Positions 54,940 to 64,000 of a stretch of DNA of 64,000 nucleotides are shown here, in pieces. Positions within the stretch are counted from its first letter, which is position 1. Each line of letters begins with the position of its first letter. Under the pieces are notes generated by a model. That model had not been told where the DNA came from. It worked only from the letters and a program-made list of their open reading frames with translations, and ran no database searches. The position numbers and the translations under genes were made by a program. Source of the stretch: Prostheceraeus crozeri (Eukaryota > Platyhelminthes > Polycladida > Euryleptidae). Location of the stretch: contig CAJQUW010007256.1 of assembly GCA_907163375.1 (NCBI GenBank), positions 124,001-188,000 on the forward strand, read 5' to 3'.

Positions 54940-55913
54940 CGAGGGGTGATTGATAAGTTCGCAGCCTGACATAGAAAGCTTAAAGCCAGGTCATTATGCA
55001 CATGTGGATTGATACAATGGAATGTGCTGACGGTGCATGACGAGTGATCAGTCGATCCGGTGAGTCCGACCAGTCTCTAGGAAGTCCAACAACAAAACTC
55101 CCTTCGAATCCTAAAAAATGGAGGCCATGACCTTTCCCGCGGACCTGGTGACCTTGGCTTTCCGCGGAGTTGGTGATCCTGGGTGCTTCCATTGTTTAGA
55201 TTGTTCTTTCGACTCTGGCTGAGTGGTGAAACCAAGTCTCATCCATCGTAATGAACCGCTCCATGAAATTTTCAGGATCTCTTACGAACAGCGCCAGGTT
55301 GTCCCTTGAGATGAGAAAGCGGGCTCGTTTGTTCTCTGGTGTGAGCAGTCGTGGCACCCATCGAGCGGAAACTTTGTTCATGCCGAGTTCATGATGGATG
55401 ATGTTATGGACACGCTCTTGTGAAATCTTCAGTTCGAAGGCAATCTTTCACTCGGTTGTACGGCGATCATCAAGAATAATCTTTTGAACATGATCGATCA
55501 CATCTTCTGTGCTCACTGTCACTGGTCTTCCACAACGGGGATCATCTTCCAAACTCTCTCTTCCTTGCTTGAATTCTGAAGCCCACTTCTTGACTGTGGT
55601 GTAGGACGGAGCTTTCTCACCAAGTGTTCCAACCATATCATCATGAATCTCCTTTGGTGTGAGTCCTTTCAAGCCGAGATAACGAATGACAGCTCGATTT
55701 GAAACGTGATCCATCTTACGCAACACTTATCTGACTAACTGACTGATAAGTTAGTAACTGAAGTTAAGTAGCTGTGGTTTACCAACAGTTCACCGGATCG
55801 ACTGATCACTCGTCATGCGCCGTCAGCACATTCCATTGTATCAATCCACATGTGCATAATGGCCTGGCTGTAAGCTTTCTATGTCAGGCCGCGAACTTAT
55901 CAATCACCCCTCG
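54940..55913 (-). mobile_element. mariner element with 124-bp inverted repeats, TA sites
   Basis: The ends are CGAGGGGTGATTGATAAGTT and its inverse. The inverted repeats run 54940-55063 and 55790-55913 (124 bp each, a few mismatches) and are flanked by TA at 54938-54939 and 55914-55915. The interior encodes a transposase on the minus strand, truncated at its C-terminus, so the copy is non-autonomous. 124 bp is long for mariner ends. The low divergence between arms suggests moderate age or conversion. Confidence 0.93.
55020..55726 (-). pseudogene. mariner transposase, broken and C-terminally truncated
   Basis: Starts MLRKMDHVSNRAVIRYLGLK with two helix-turn-helix regions (GLTPKEIHDDMVGTLG and SYTTVKKWASEFKQGRESL, then DDPRCGRPVTV). 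A TGA at 55448-55450 follows DDRRTTE. Next come NKVSARWVPRLLTPENKRAR and FITMDETWFHH (first catalytic Asp), then a small deletion shifts frame, then PESKEQSKQWKHPGSPTPRK and, after a TAG, DSKGVLLLDFLETG (second Asp). The frame ends with a TGA inside the left inverted repeat, before any third catalytic Asp (the usual LLHDNA region). So this copy lacks about a third of the catalytic domain. Confidence 0.9.
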
Positions 55914-56304
55914 TATATCTCAATTCCTGTGAGTTGGAGATTATTCTTTCTGAAAAGCAGAGATGGTTGTTGTTGTTGCTATTCAACAACAAAGCTATTC
56001 ACACAGAGTGAACAGCATTGACAGGTGAAGGAAGCAACCGCAGTGGACGCACCGCACACCCTAGCTCTGAAGAGGGGCGGCGGTCATCGCAGAGGGACTT
56101 AGGAAAACGAACAGCCAGATATGCCACAAGAGAGGAAGCTTAAAGAGCTTTGCTGCATATCCAAACATTGAACAACCAAGATTCGGCTGTCAGGATCCCC
56201 ACAATGAGAATAAGACATCAAACCAGTGGTCGGATTCTTAAATTTTTAAAAATTCGTGCATTTTTCAATCATTTTCACCCTACGCATCTTAAATACTCAC
56301 ATGT
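55914..56304. other. No recognised feature
   Basis: Spacer between the mariner and the hAT relic. No gene seen. Confidence 0.45.
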
Positions 56305-56312
56305 ATATGCAT

Positions 56313-57161
56313 TAGGGGTCGCATTGCCGGGGTATTTTTGGAAAACCGGTAATTCGGTAATCCAGTTGCGACAATACCGGCAATTACCGGTTTTCTGATA
56401 ATTAATATTGTATCTAACAAGGCAGAGAAAATACTAATTACATGTACATGTACGTTAGAAGGCCCTACCGAGGCACTGCATTACTTTCTTGCATTCTTTG
56501 CACTGTGCATGTTGACCCGGTTTGCCCCCAGAATCTTTCCGATCATAGAATCGCCAAATGCCGTCGGTTTTGAAGCTCGTAAACTTCATGACGTTCGATA
56601 AACACAAAAAAGCAGTGTTCAGTAATGCTGTCCTTAAGGCAAACTGCCGTAAGCATTGAAATCGTCATCCGTTTGACCTCGACTATTCGCTCTACAGAAG
56701 TCACGTGAACTGAATCAATACTCCCAAAGGCTTGCGTTTCGGACTGTCATTGGTAATTCTCCTTTCTCCTGCATGCGCTAGCTGCAATCAGGTTGAAAAT
56801 TGTCAGACGCCGCATTGTATGAAGCGTATGCCAACCGCCTTCCATTGTATGAGATCATAAGACCACAGAAATCCGACCTGATGTGACTACCTCCCACCAT
56901 AGTCTATGTAGAGGTTGTGTGTAGCGCGCAGTGGTGTGTGAGTGTGTCTCCTCTAACTCGAACAACTCAGATGATCTGCATTATTGTACTTTAATCGCCT
57001 TCGATGTCACCTTTGGCTGCAATGAATAAGTAGGATGAATGGTTTGAATTACACCTTCGAAAACCGGTAATTTCATTTGAAAAAAACCGGTAATTCGGTA
57101 ATGAAAAAAATCACAATTACCGGTATTACCGGTTTCGGTAATACCGGTAATGCGACCCCTA
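56313..57161 (-). mobile_element. Non-autonomous hAT element, perfect 8-bp duplication
   Basis: The ends are TAGGGGTCGCATTGCCGG and the inverse of TAGGGGTCGCATTACCGG. The perfect 8-bp duplication ATATGCAT sits at 56305-56312 and 57162-57169. Subterminal DNA is dense in ACCGGTAATTCGGTAAT repeats in both orientations. The 849-bp body retains one BED-finger frame but no catalytic domain. It was probably mobilised by an autonomous relative. Confidence 0.93.
56455..56589 (-). CDS. BED zinc-finger micro-ORF of the hAT relic
   Basis: A 44-residue frame with its own ATG and TAA. It contains FKTDGIWRFYDRKDSGGK followed by HAQCKECKKVMQC. The W-x-F-Y, A-x-C-x-x-C pattern is the first half of a BED finger (S-x-[VI]-W-x-x-F...A-x-C-x-x-C). 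The following His pair is cut off by the stop. It may be the first exon of a former transposase with a donor after KVMQC or nearby. Whether it is translated is unknown. It lies entirely inside the hAT element. Confidence 0.55.
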   Translation of the reverse strand: MKFTSFKTDGIWRFYDRKDSGGKPGQHAQCKECKKVMQCLGRAF

Positions 57162-57169
57162 ATATGCAT

Positions 57170-58523
57170 ACGTGTTAATTTCAGAGGTAAAATCTTAGAA
57201 TGAACAATGTGATCCACTTTTGGGACCTCCCTTTATATGGCTGGACTACAAATGTAGTCATCGCTAGCCCCTAAAACTGGTGTATTCCGGATACGAATAT
57301 GTATTCTATAATAGACAACACGTAGTATTCATTTCGACACATTAGATCGAAACCTGCATTGTTTCAGAAAATAATTTTGATTATTCACTCAACCAATGCA
57401 CAAAAACTTGCATATAATTCCACGAGGTATCAAACGCACGAGCACGTGGAATGAATGCTTTTGTCGCCATTTAGGTGCATGTAGGCCAAACCACTTCAAT
57501 GGAAATGGTTTCCATTCCAGAGCTGTCATGCTGCGATCTTCATTGCATGCTGGAAGACATACCGATTTCACCATTCTACTTACGCAGGCATGGGATTGAA
57601 CCAATTATAAAAAGCCGGAATTTTAAAGAGTAGCTGAATCAGCGGCGCATGGCGAGCGTTTAGCGAGCCTATAATTGCCGCGAATCGGCAAAAAAAATTG
57701 AGGTTATAATTCCCCAGAAAGCCTAGAAATCGTCTAATTAGAAGGCCCAACACCCCATTGCCAAAACGTGCTTATTTTGCTTATCAAACGAAATTATCAA
57801 AATGATTTCAAAAAGCCGAAAAAGCCGGAAAAATCCCATGCCTGCTTATGGTATATCAGGAATGCATGCGAATGCCCAAATACAGGTGTTCGAATAAAAC
57901 GAATACCTGTACTTGTTTTCAAATTATCTATAAACAGATCCCTCGCCATGGATGTTGTTTATTCGGATACTCGTTCATGCCAAGAAAAAACGGGTTTTCA
58001 TCGTGTCACAAATTGCACGGACTTTTTAGGTACCATAGCTGTTACAATTTGTACATTTCTATATGTTATCGTTGTATCACGTCTATACTAGTACGGTGGA
58101 GCTTAGAAAATATTCCATGAGACAAAACAATACATCGTGTGCACATAGAAATCAATAAATATTACTGCACATAATGACTAGATTACCGGCATAGGTACAA
58201 ATTACAGTATCTGATGCTTAATTATCCATGAGTTCCAACTGGCAAAAATAGGAATTTCACTAGGTAAGAATTCGTGCATCCATCTGAAATTTCGTGCATT
58301 CGTGTATACTTCCTAAAATTCGTGCAATACCCGAATTCGTGCATGAATCAAATTAAAGACATCAAATTGCCAACACCAGAGCTGCAATGGCAAAATTACG
58401 ACACGCAGGGAAACGTCGGTCCTATTCTATTCATTCCAGATACGCCTGTGACGACTACATCTCCACTCTCCATCACTTTAACATTGGGATCCCTATTTCA
58501 ATACGAAATGACAAGTGACTTAC
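57170..58523. other. No recognised gene
   Basis: Intronic DNA of SYF1. Two overlapping plus frames at 57768-58120 are Cys-rich but unrecognised. Repeated 'attcgtgcat' blocks at 56250 and 58268-58340 suggest a small dispersed repeat. Confidence 0.45.
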
Positions 58524-58800
58524 ACACTTTCCTCTGGTCTGTATCTTCTTCTTCTTCCAATATCTCCAATGTAGTTGTCACTAACGTCTCCAGAAATTCC
58601 GCATATGCATCGAAGATTTGTGAGAAATCTCGCACTGTTATGACTGTATTCACCGCCTCTTCATAGATGTCATGAGCGCGTGGAAAATTCTTTGCTCGGA
58701 TGTAGTAATCAGCCAGAGAATTCCACAGAATGCCTACTTGATCGGTGTAGCGTCGAATTCCTTGTCGGATAATAGGATCAACTCTCAGACTTGTAATTTT
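58524..58800 (-). CDS. XAB2 (SYF1): SYF1/XAB2 splicing factor, internal exon
   Basis: Encodes KITSLRVDPIIRQGIRRYTD, QVGILWNSLADYYIRAKNFP, RAHDIYEEAVNTVITVRDFS and QIFDAYAEFLETLVTTTLEI, then an acidic run EEEEDTDQRKV. It matches SYF1/XAB2 around V-D-x-IIR-x-G...W-x-SLADYYIRS-x-x-x-x-K-ARD-x-YEEAI-x-TV-x-TVRDF-x-Q-x-F (family knowledge), which are HAT/TPR helices. Acceptor 'tttttcattgtag' above 58800; donor GTAAGT at 58523-58518. The exon length (277) leaves phase 1, matching the next exon at 42212. The earlier exon, encoding the segment before KITSL, was not found up to 64000. Confidence 0.94.
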
Positions 58801-58804
58801 CTAC

Positions 58805-59030
58805 AATGAAAAAGAATGCAACGATGTCTTCCGTCTGTCTAAAAATACACATGCTGATACATAGAAATCGAATCTCATTCCTACTTTTACATCATCCGAA
58901 TCGAAGTCACTTTTTATTGAAATTGCCGTTTCATTGAGCATCAAGAAATAATGACGTCGGCCTAATTCATTCATTTTGTTTTTGATGGATAATTGCATAC
59001 ACTTTGCTGCACTTTCATATTTCAATGAAG
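58805..59030 (-). other. Exon-like frame beside SYF1 exon
   Basis: The minus frame reads LKYESAAKCMQLSIKNKMNE, LGRRHYFLMLNETAISIKSD and FDSDDVK. It is protein-like, but it does not match the SYF1 segment expected just before the 58800 exon and shows no clean acceptor. Left as an unidentified candidate. Confidence 0.3.
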
Positions 59031-59284
59031 AAATGGCATTTTCCGTGTGTAGTTTTAGTTATAAAGAGTGTAGCATTAGTTCAATTGTGCAATTTACAAT
59101 GCAGAGTGCCATCTATGCATGTGAAAGATATATTAGAAATCTCAGTTGGTGTACAACCATCCATCGCATTGCTACTTGCTTTTTTCCTACATTGTGTTTA
59201 AGTTGACAACAAAGGTCTGTTGTAGTAGATTGAATATCTAAACAATGACAACGACTAAGCCAATGCCACCAACACCCTTGACTC

Positions 59285-60466
59285 TCAAACCGCACTCGCC
59301 TGAACCAGGGATCGAGCCGAAGTCCGCGGAGGAGACCAGCTCGCACCTTCTTCACTAGGCCACGCCGACTGCATTCACCTGAACCAGGGATCGAGCCGAA
59401 GTCCGCGGAGGAGACCAGCTCGCACTTTCTTCACTAGGCCACGCCGACTGCACTCGCCTGAACAAGGAATCGAGCCGAAGTCCGCGGTGGAGACCAGCTC
59501 GCACCTTCTTCACTAGGCCACGAGGACTGCATTCACCTGAACAAGGAATCGAGCCGAAGTCCGCGGTGGAGACCAGCTCGCACTTTCTTCACTAGGCCAC
59601 GCCGACTGCATTCGCCTGAACCAGGGATTGAGCCGAAGTCCGCGGTGGAGACCAGCTCGCACCTTCTTCACTAGGCCACGCCGACTGCACTCGCCTGAAC
59701 CAGGGATCGAGCCGAAGTCCGCGGTGGAGACCAGCTCGCACTTTCTTCACTAGGCCACGCCGACTGCACTCGCCTGAACCAGGGATCGAGCCGAAGTCCG
59801 CGGTGGAGACCAGCTCGCACCTTCTTCACTAGGCCACGCCGACTGCACTCGCCTGAACCAGGGATCGAGCCGAAGTCCGCGGTGGAGACCAGCTCGCACC
59901 TTCTTCACTAGGCCACGACGACTGCATTCACCTGAACAAGGAATCGAGCCGAAGTCCGCGGTGGAGACCAGCTCGCACTTTCTTCACTAGGCCACGCCGA
60001 CTGCACTCGCCTGAACAAGGAATCGAGCCGAAGTCCGCGGTGGAGACCAGCTCGCACTTTCTTCACTAGGCCACGCCGACTGCATTCGCCTGAACCAGGG
60101 ATCGAGCCGAAGTCCGCGGAGGAGACCAGCTCGCACCTTCTTCACTAGGCCACGCCGACTGCATTCACCTGAACCAGGGATCGAGCCGAAGTCCGCGGAG
60201 GAGACCAGCTCGCACCTTCTTCACTAGGCCACGCCGACTGCATTCGCCTGACCCAGGAATCGAGCCGAAGTCCGCGGTGGAGACCAGCTCGCACCTTCTT
60301 CACTAGGCCACGCCGACTGCATTCGCCTGACCCAGGAATCGAGCCGAAGTCCGCGGTGGAGACCAGCTCGCACCTTCTTCACTAGGCCACGCCGACTGCA
60401 TTCGCCTGAACCAGGGATCGAGCCGAGACTACCTCGCACCTTCTTCACTAGGCCACCCTCGCGCTG
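59285..60466 (-). repeat. Tandem array of a tRNA-like 79-bp unit, 15 copies
   Basis: On the minus strand each unit reads 'gtggcctagtgaagaaggtg' (A-box-like), then 'ccgcggacttcggctcgatc' and 'cctggttcaggcga' (B-box-like GGCTCGATCCC), then about 15 bp of linker. A-to-B spacing of about 44 nt is normal for pol III genes. Units are about 95% alike by eye, with a few fixed variants ('aacaaggaatcg', 'acccaggaatcg', 'acgacgactg'). The last unit is truncated. A tRNA-derived repeat amplified head-to-tail is unusual. No functional tRNA is claimed. Confidence 0.9.
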
Positions 60467-61129
60467 CGGCACAATGTCGTTCTACAAAATCTATTTTTGA
60501 TTTCCTTAGCTATTAGTTACCATCTTTTCTATTTCTACTGCTAGTATGTGGACAGCATCTGAAGCGTCTGTGTTGTGCGTGTATGCTTGGAATCAGTGCT
60601 AATAGTATACATAGTGATAATAAGAATGAGCGTTATTGGTTGAGCCAAAGCCTGGACGAGAAAGCTGCATTGAGGTCTTTTAAGAACTGGGGTCTACCGC
60701 ATAAAAGTTCAAAAGTTATTCTCTGATATTTATCAGTTCACAACTGAAAGATAATAGTAAACAACTAATAATTATCTGTTCAGCCCACAGAATTGGATTC
60801 ATCTGCGCGCGCTTCGGTTTCCTAGAAAGGAAGAGTTATATCTAACCTTAATATCGAAATGGCACATCACAGAATTAGACAACTTGCTCCTTCTCGAATG
60901 GATAATTCGTGTATCGCTTGCTATTGGAAATGACAAACAATAAGCTGTCAGCAGAGGACACCAGAGCCAGTGAGAGATACGTGCGTGCTGTGATAGCACT
61001 TCGCACACACCAAAACACACATTCCTGTCTTGGTTATCATTCGATTATATGCACTATACAGTGAGAAATGCCGAGGAGAGGATGTGGAAACATCAAGTGA
61101 ACTAATTTTCGTACACCTGCTATTTTTTC
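60467..61129. other. No recognised feature
   Basis: No gene identified. The minus frame at 60799-61020 has no known domain. Confidence 0.4.
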
Positions 61130-61300
61130 AGTAATGATCGGAAGGGCCAACATTATGGAGAAAACTTGTACGCAATGATCTGAATTCTTCGAATCTGAAG
61201 GAATTTTGGCAATCGAAGCATTTTGCTGGAACTCACATTAATCTGCAAGTGACGCACGACTTTTTTCCTATCTCTGTAAGGTATTGGGAATCCCTTTTTG
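61130..61300 (+). repeat. Unrecognised coding-like block, copy 3
   Basis: The plus strand starts 'atgatcggaagggccaacat' and runs through 'cctatctctgtaagg'. It is the same sequence as the minus strand at 22562-22390, with many substitutions. Its frame is already broken (MIGRANIMEKTCTQ, stop). The 'cctatctctgtaagg' donor is kept. Confidence 0.65.
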
Positions 61301-61695
61301 CCCACTTAATAGGTTCCTCGATGTGCCGTCAATTTCGTATTAATCACACTTCTAGCAAACCGAAGCAGTTAAACAAAATATTTAATTCTGTGGTTAAAAT
61401 ATATATCGACCTACTTATACCACAGCCGATCATCAATAATGTCACATTCCACGTAGATCATTGGATTCCACCATTATCATAGAATTAGGCAGTTTGTCTG
61501 AAGTTGACTAGAATGGAAACTGACTCAAGGTCGCGACACATCCGCGGGAACTAAGTTGGGGCATGAACCACCAATGAAACGCTCAGAATCGCACATGTGA
61601 CTGATTCTAACCCAATGATGCAGCCGTTGACAAGTGCATCTAAGTGAAAATCAGTGAGATTTTTGTGTCAGTCTTCTGTAATGCATGAAGCCTTA
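61301..61695. other. No recognised feature
   Basis: Spacer between the copy-3 block and a LINE 3' end; a 77-codon plus frame is unassigned. Confidence 0.4.
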
Positions 61696-61699
61696 CTCC

Positions 61700-62050
61700 C
61701 ATTCTGTATGTTTTATTGTTTATTTTTTTGAGCACACGCAGAGCTAATGCACCCACATGCCATCATGTGAGCTTAGAACGCGCACGCTCTGTTAGTCACT
61801 CGAAAAGCTTTTTTGTTCGCACGGCACAGCTTTGGAATCAGCTTCCCCAGACCACTTTCCCTGACCAATACAATCTTGATACTTTCAAGAGGCGTGCGAA
61901 CAGGTTTCTGATAGGGAAAACTTAATCAGATTAGAAGATCTGTTTTCTTTCCTTTTATTTATTTAAAATAATACAATTTGTTGCTTTTCATTGAGTAACC
62001 CCTAGCTTCGTTCATGACTCATAGCTGTGCTAGGGGTAAAAATTCTGTAA
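61700..62050 (+). pseudogene. LINE 3' end with terminal stem-loop
   Basis: The frame reads SHSKSFFVRTAQLWNQLPQT followed by TFPDQYNLDTFKRRANRFLI and GKT before TAA. This is the C-terminal signature S-F-x-x-R-x-x-x-LWN-x-LP...F-x-x-x-[YN]...FK of a non-LTR element. The 3' UTR of about 120 bp ends in a stem-loop where 'acccctagc' pairs with 'gctaggggt' (62000-62036), followed by 'tgtaaaaaaaaag'. A terminal hairpin plus A-run is a plausible 3' recognition structure. The element is heavily 5'-truncated. Confidence 0.82.
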
Positions 62051-64000
62051 AAAAAAAGTTTTCAATTTCCATGGCCATCATAGAATTCAATCTAAATCTT
62101 TTCTTGTCAGCTTCATCGTCACAATTAAAATATTTGCGACTTTCAGTTCGTTGCTGTCTGTATTTCATGACGAAAAGTACCGTCAAATGCAAAAGGAAGG
62201 GTGCATCTTAACTTATAAAACTCATCAGTGAAATCCGAGATCTTAGTAGCTCATAGACTCAATGAACAGTTTTATGCAACTGATAATTAATGAGCTCATA
62301 AAATTTCATTAGTTCACAAGATTTTATCAGTAAATTTTTGCTAGAAAGTAAATGTAGCTGCTGATAAAATTCTTTATGCAACAAGCAATAGCTTAATAGC
62401 TAACATTATTAGTTACAAAGCTGCTTTTATGCAATGGACCCTTGGTTAATTCAATGGTCACAACTGTATTACAATTGAAAGCCTACGGATTAAACAACGA
62501 AATCAGTCCTCATCAGAACTACAATCAATTACTCAAATTAGTTAAAATAATATTCTATTATAGATCAGTGCTGGGATGACTTTCATCATCGCATGAGGGA
62601 TAAATTCAGTAATATTCAGTAATACCTATTGCATTTTCTCGGTCAGAAACCTGTCCGCTGTCCTCGTGAAAGTACCGAGGAAAGTAGCCTAGGAAAACTG
62701 ACTCCAAAGCTGTGCGAACCGAACATCATCAAACATTATGAATCCCTTCAAGGACCCTTGCATCATTATCGGTTTGCGGCACAATATTTGATTATAGATA
62801 AGGTTAAAGTTAAAAATTGATAAAATTCTTTTAAACATTTTGACAAATGCGCACTGCACTTTGCGATTCGCAAGTGAGATATAAAAACATGTAAAAAAAA
62901 CCTCCTTAATTTCTCGCAAGTTTCTTCAATAACCTCCCATTTCCCGTGTAATAAATTCAGATGCACGGCGGGCATTACATGCGCAATGCGAACTATAATT
63001 TCGCACAAAGAGAAGGTAATAGATTAAACTGTCTATCGATTATTAATCTCTTTCACTTTGTCTATTCGCAAACATGTCCTCTCAACAATATCGTCTTGGG
63101 CCTGAAAGCTACTATTCAAGAGCGCTTTTCGAATTTCAGTCTTTCAACAGCTCTCAAACGTTCAACAACATAAAGAACTCTTCCGACTTAATTTTCGGAA
63201 AAAATGTTTATTGTTACGAGTGTGACTCTTCAAAGCAAATCCACTTGTATTCATGAATGAGACTTTATCACGATTCGAGGTACTGAATCCTGAGAATGTT
63301 GGCAACTATCAAAGCATAGCGATCAACAATCGCCAATATTCACAAAAATTGAGTTCTTTCAGAGGACTGAGGTTGCGAGAGAGAGACAGCCTTTGTTTAC
63401 GGCACGGAATCATCTCTAATGTACACATCTCGATCTGAAGCGGTAGATATACAATACAGTCATGAAATGATATTGAATTGAATAAGTACATGCTTGCTCT
63501 CTTCCATGAAACTACAACGCGGCGGCCAGGTGCAGTTATTCAGTTTTCGGGCCGGATTTTCAGTTTGAAAACCTGGTCTGCATCGATCAAACTTAGTCAT
63601 CATTTCAATATACTTCCAAATTATGCTTAATTATTCAATTATCTTATTTCACGACTCCTATGTTCAGAACTTTTTTTGAAGAAAATGGATGGAGCATGCA
63701 TTCATAATTCGAAAATATGGCCACAAATTTAATCGTCAAAATCTGATGGAAACGTGATGGTTTGAATGATGATCGATTATTTTTGTGTTTCTTTATTGGA
63801 ACGGGAATCAGAATATCACAGACAGTTGCATGGACAACATGTTAGTCAGTAAATATACTTTTCAAAATATATAATGATGGCCTACACTAAAATTATTATA
63901 AAACAGGAAGCAAGTGCATGCACCAAACTGACAATAATGGTTGTTGTTACAAAGTCTCGCCATGTAAGGAAAGAAAGAGTTACTCGTACCCAGTGGCGTC
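62051..64000. other. No recognised gene
   Basis: About 1.9 kb with no identified gene. A minus frame at 62766-63008 (IVRIAHVMPAVHLNLLHGKW, VIEETCEKLR) and a plus frame at 63074-63256 (SSQQYRLGPESYYSRALFEF in an overlapping frame) are protein-like but unrecognised. The preceding SYF1 exon was looked for and not seen. Confidence 0.4.

Larger units (their letters stand above)
42213..58523 (-). other. Giant SYF1 intron (about 16.3 kb)
   Basis: The exon ending at 58524 (donor GTAAGT) and the exon starting at 42212 (acceptor GTAG) join in correct phase (1) and give continuous homology, with the residues around the junction reading DTDQRKV-L-EIDAELC. So no coding exon of this gene is missing between them. 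The intron carries minisatellites with 20-, 21- and 31-bp units, hAT, mariner and pogo-like elements and SINEs. The equivalent spacing in compact genomes would be far smaller, so the growth is repeat-driven. Confidence 0.85.

Noticed and set aside
58805-59030. Previous exon of SYF1
   Set aside because: The peptide LKYESAAKCMQL does not fit the SYF1 segment expected before KITSLRVD, and no clean splice sites frame it.
59113-60472. Minus-strand frames with LVKKVRAGLHRGLRLD repeats as a repeat protein
   Set aside because: Produced by the 79-bp tRNA-like array; stops and frame changes occur between units.

Overview
The window is AT-rich animal nuclear DNA, almost certainly from an invertebrate; I cannot name the species from sequence alone. 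The evidence is split genes with GT-AG introns, tRNA-derived SINEs, several non-LTR retrotransposon 3' fragments, hAT, Tc1/mariner, pogo-like and Crypton-type DNA elements, and long minisatellites. Bacterial features such as operons, ribosome binding sites and CRISPR arrays are absent. Most short open frames are chance or remnants of mobile elements.

One host gene is clear. Two minus-strand exons (58524-58800, then 42013-42212) encode consecutive parts of the splicing factor SYF1/XAB2, a HAT/TPR-repeat protein. They have correct splice sites and matching phase and are separated by an intron of about 16.3 kb. That intron holds three minisatellites (20-bp unit 45640-47828, 21-bp unit 48780-49150, 31-bp unit 49905-52806), a mariner copy, two hAT relics, a pogo-like MITE and SINEs. 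A fourth array (79-bp tRNA-like unit, 59285-60466) lies just upstream of the first exon. The remaining SYF1 exons were not found and probably lie outside the window or in stretches I could not resolve.

Layout. 1-9.5 kb: short elements (hAT relic with BED finger, fold-back MITE, TA-flanked MITE, SINEs). 9.5-14.7 kb: a broken non-LTR element split by about 3 kb that carries a decayed hAT transposase, with a second hAT fragment beside it. 16.9-18.5 kb: two MITEs. 19.45-20.7 kb: an intact Crypton/DUF3504-type tyrosine recombinase frame. 21-23.2 kb: hairpins and a duplicated, unrecognised coding-like block. 25-29 kb: CR1/L2-like and other LINE ends and a Tc1/mariner-like pseudogene. 29.688-35.201 kb: a 5.5-kb DNA element with matching inverted ends, subterminal copies of the end motif, a nested LINE, and a nearly full-length but broken gene of the family I recall as DUF7869. 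35-42 kb: sparse, with hairpins and SINEs. 42-58.8 kb: SYF1. 59-64 kb: the tRNA-like array, another copy of the 22-kb block and a LINE 3' end.

The most novel-looking object is the 29.7-35.2 kb element, which links a poorly described animal protein family to defined transposon ends. Other notable points are the Crypton frame with two catalytic histidines replaced, the tRNA-like tandem array, the BED finger kept in two short hAT relics, and the repeat-loaded SYF1 intron. All family assignments are from memory of protein motifs; no database search was possible.
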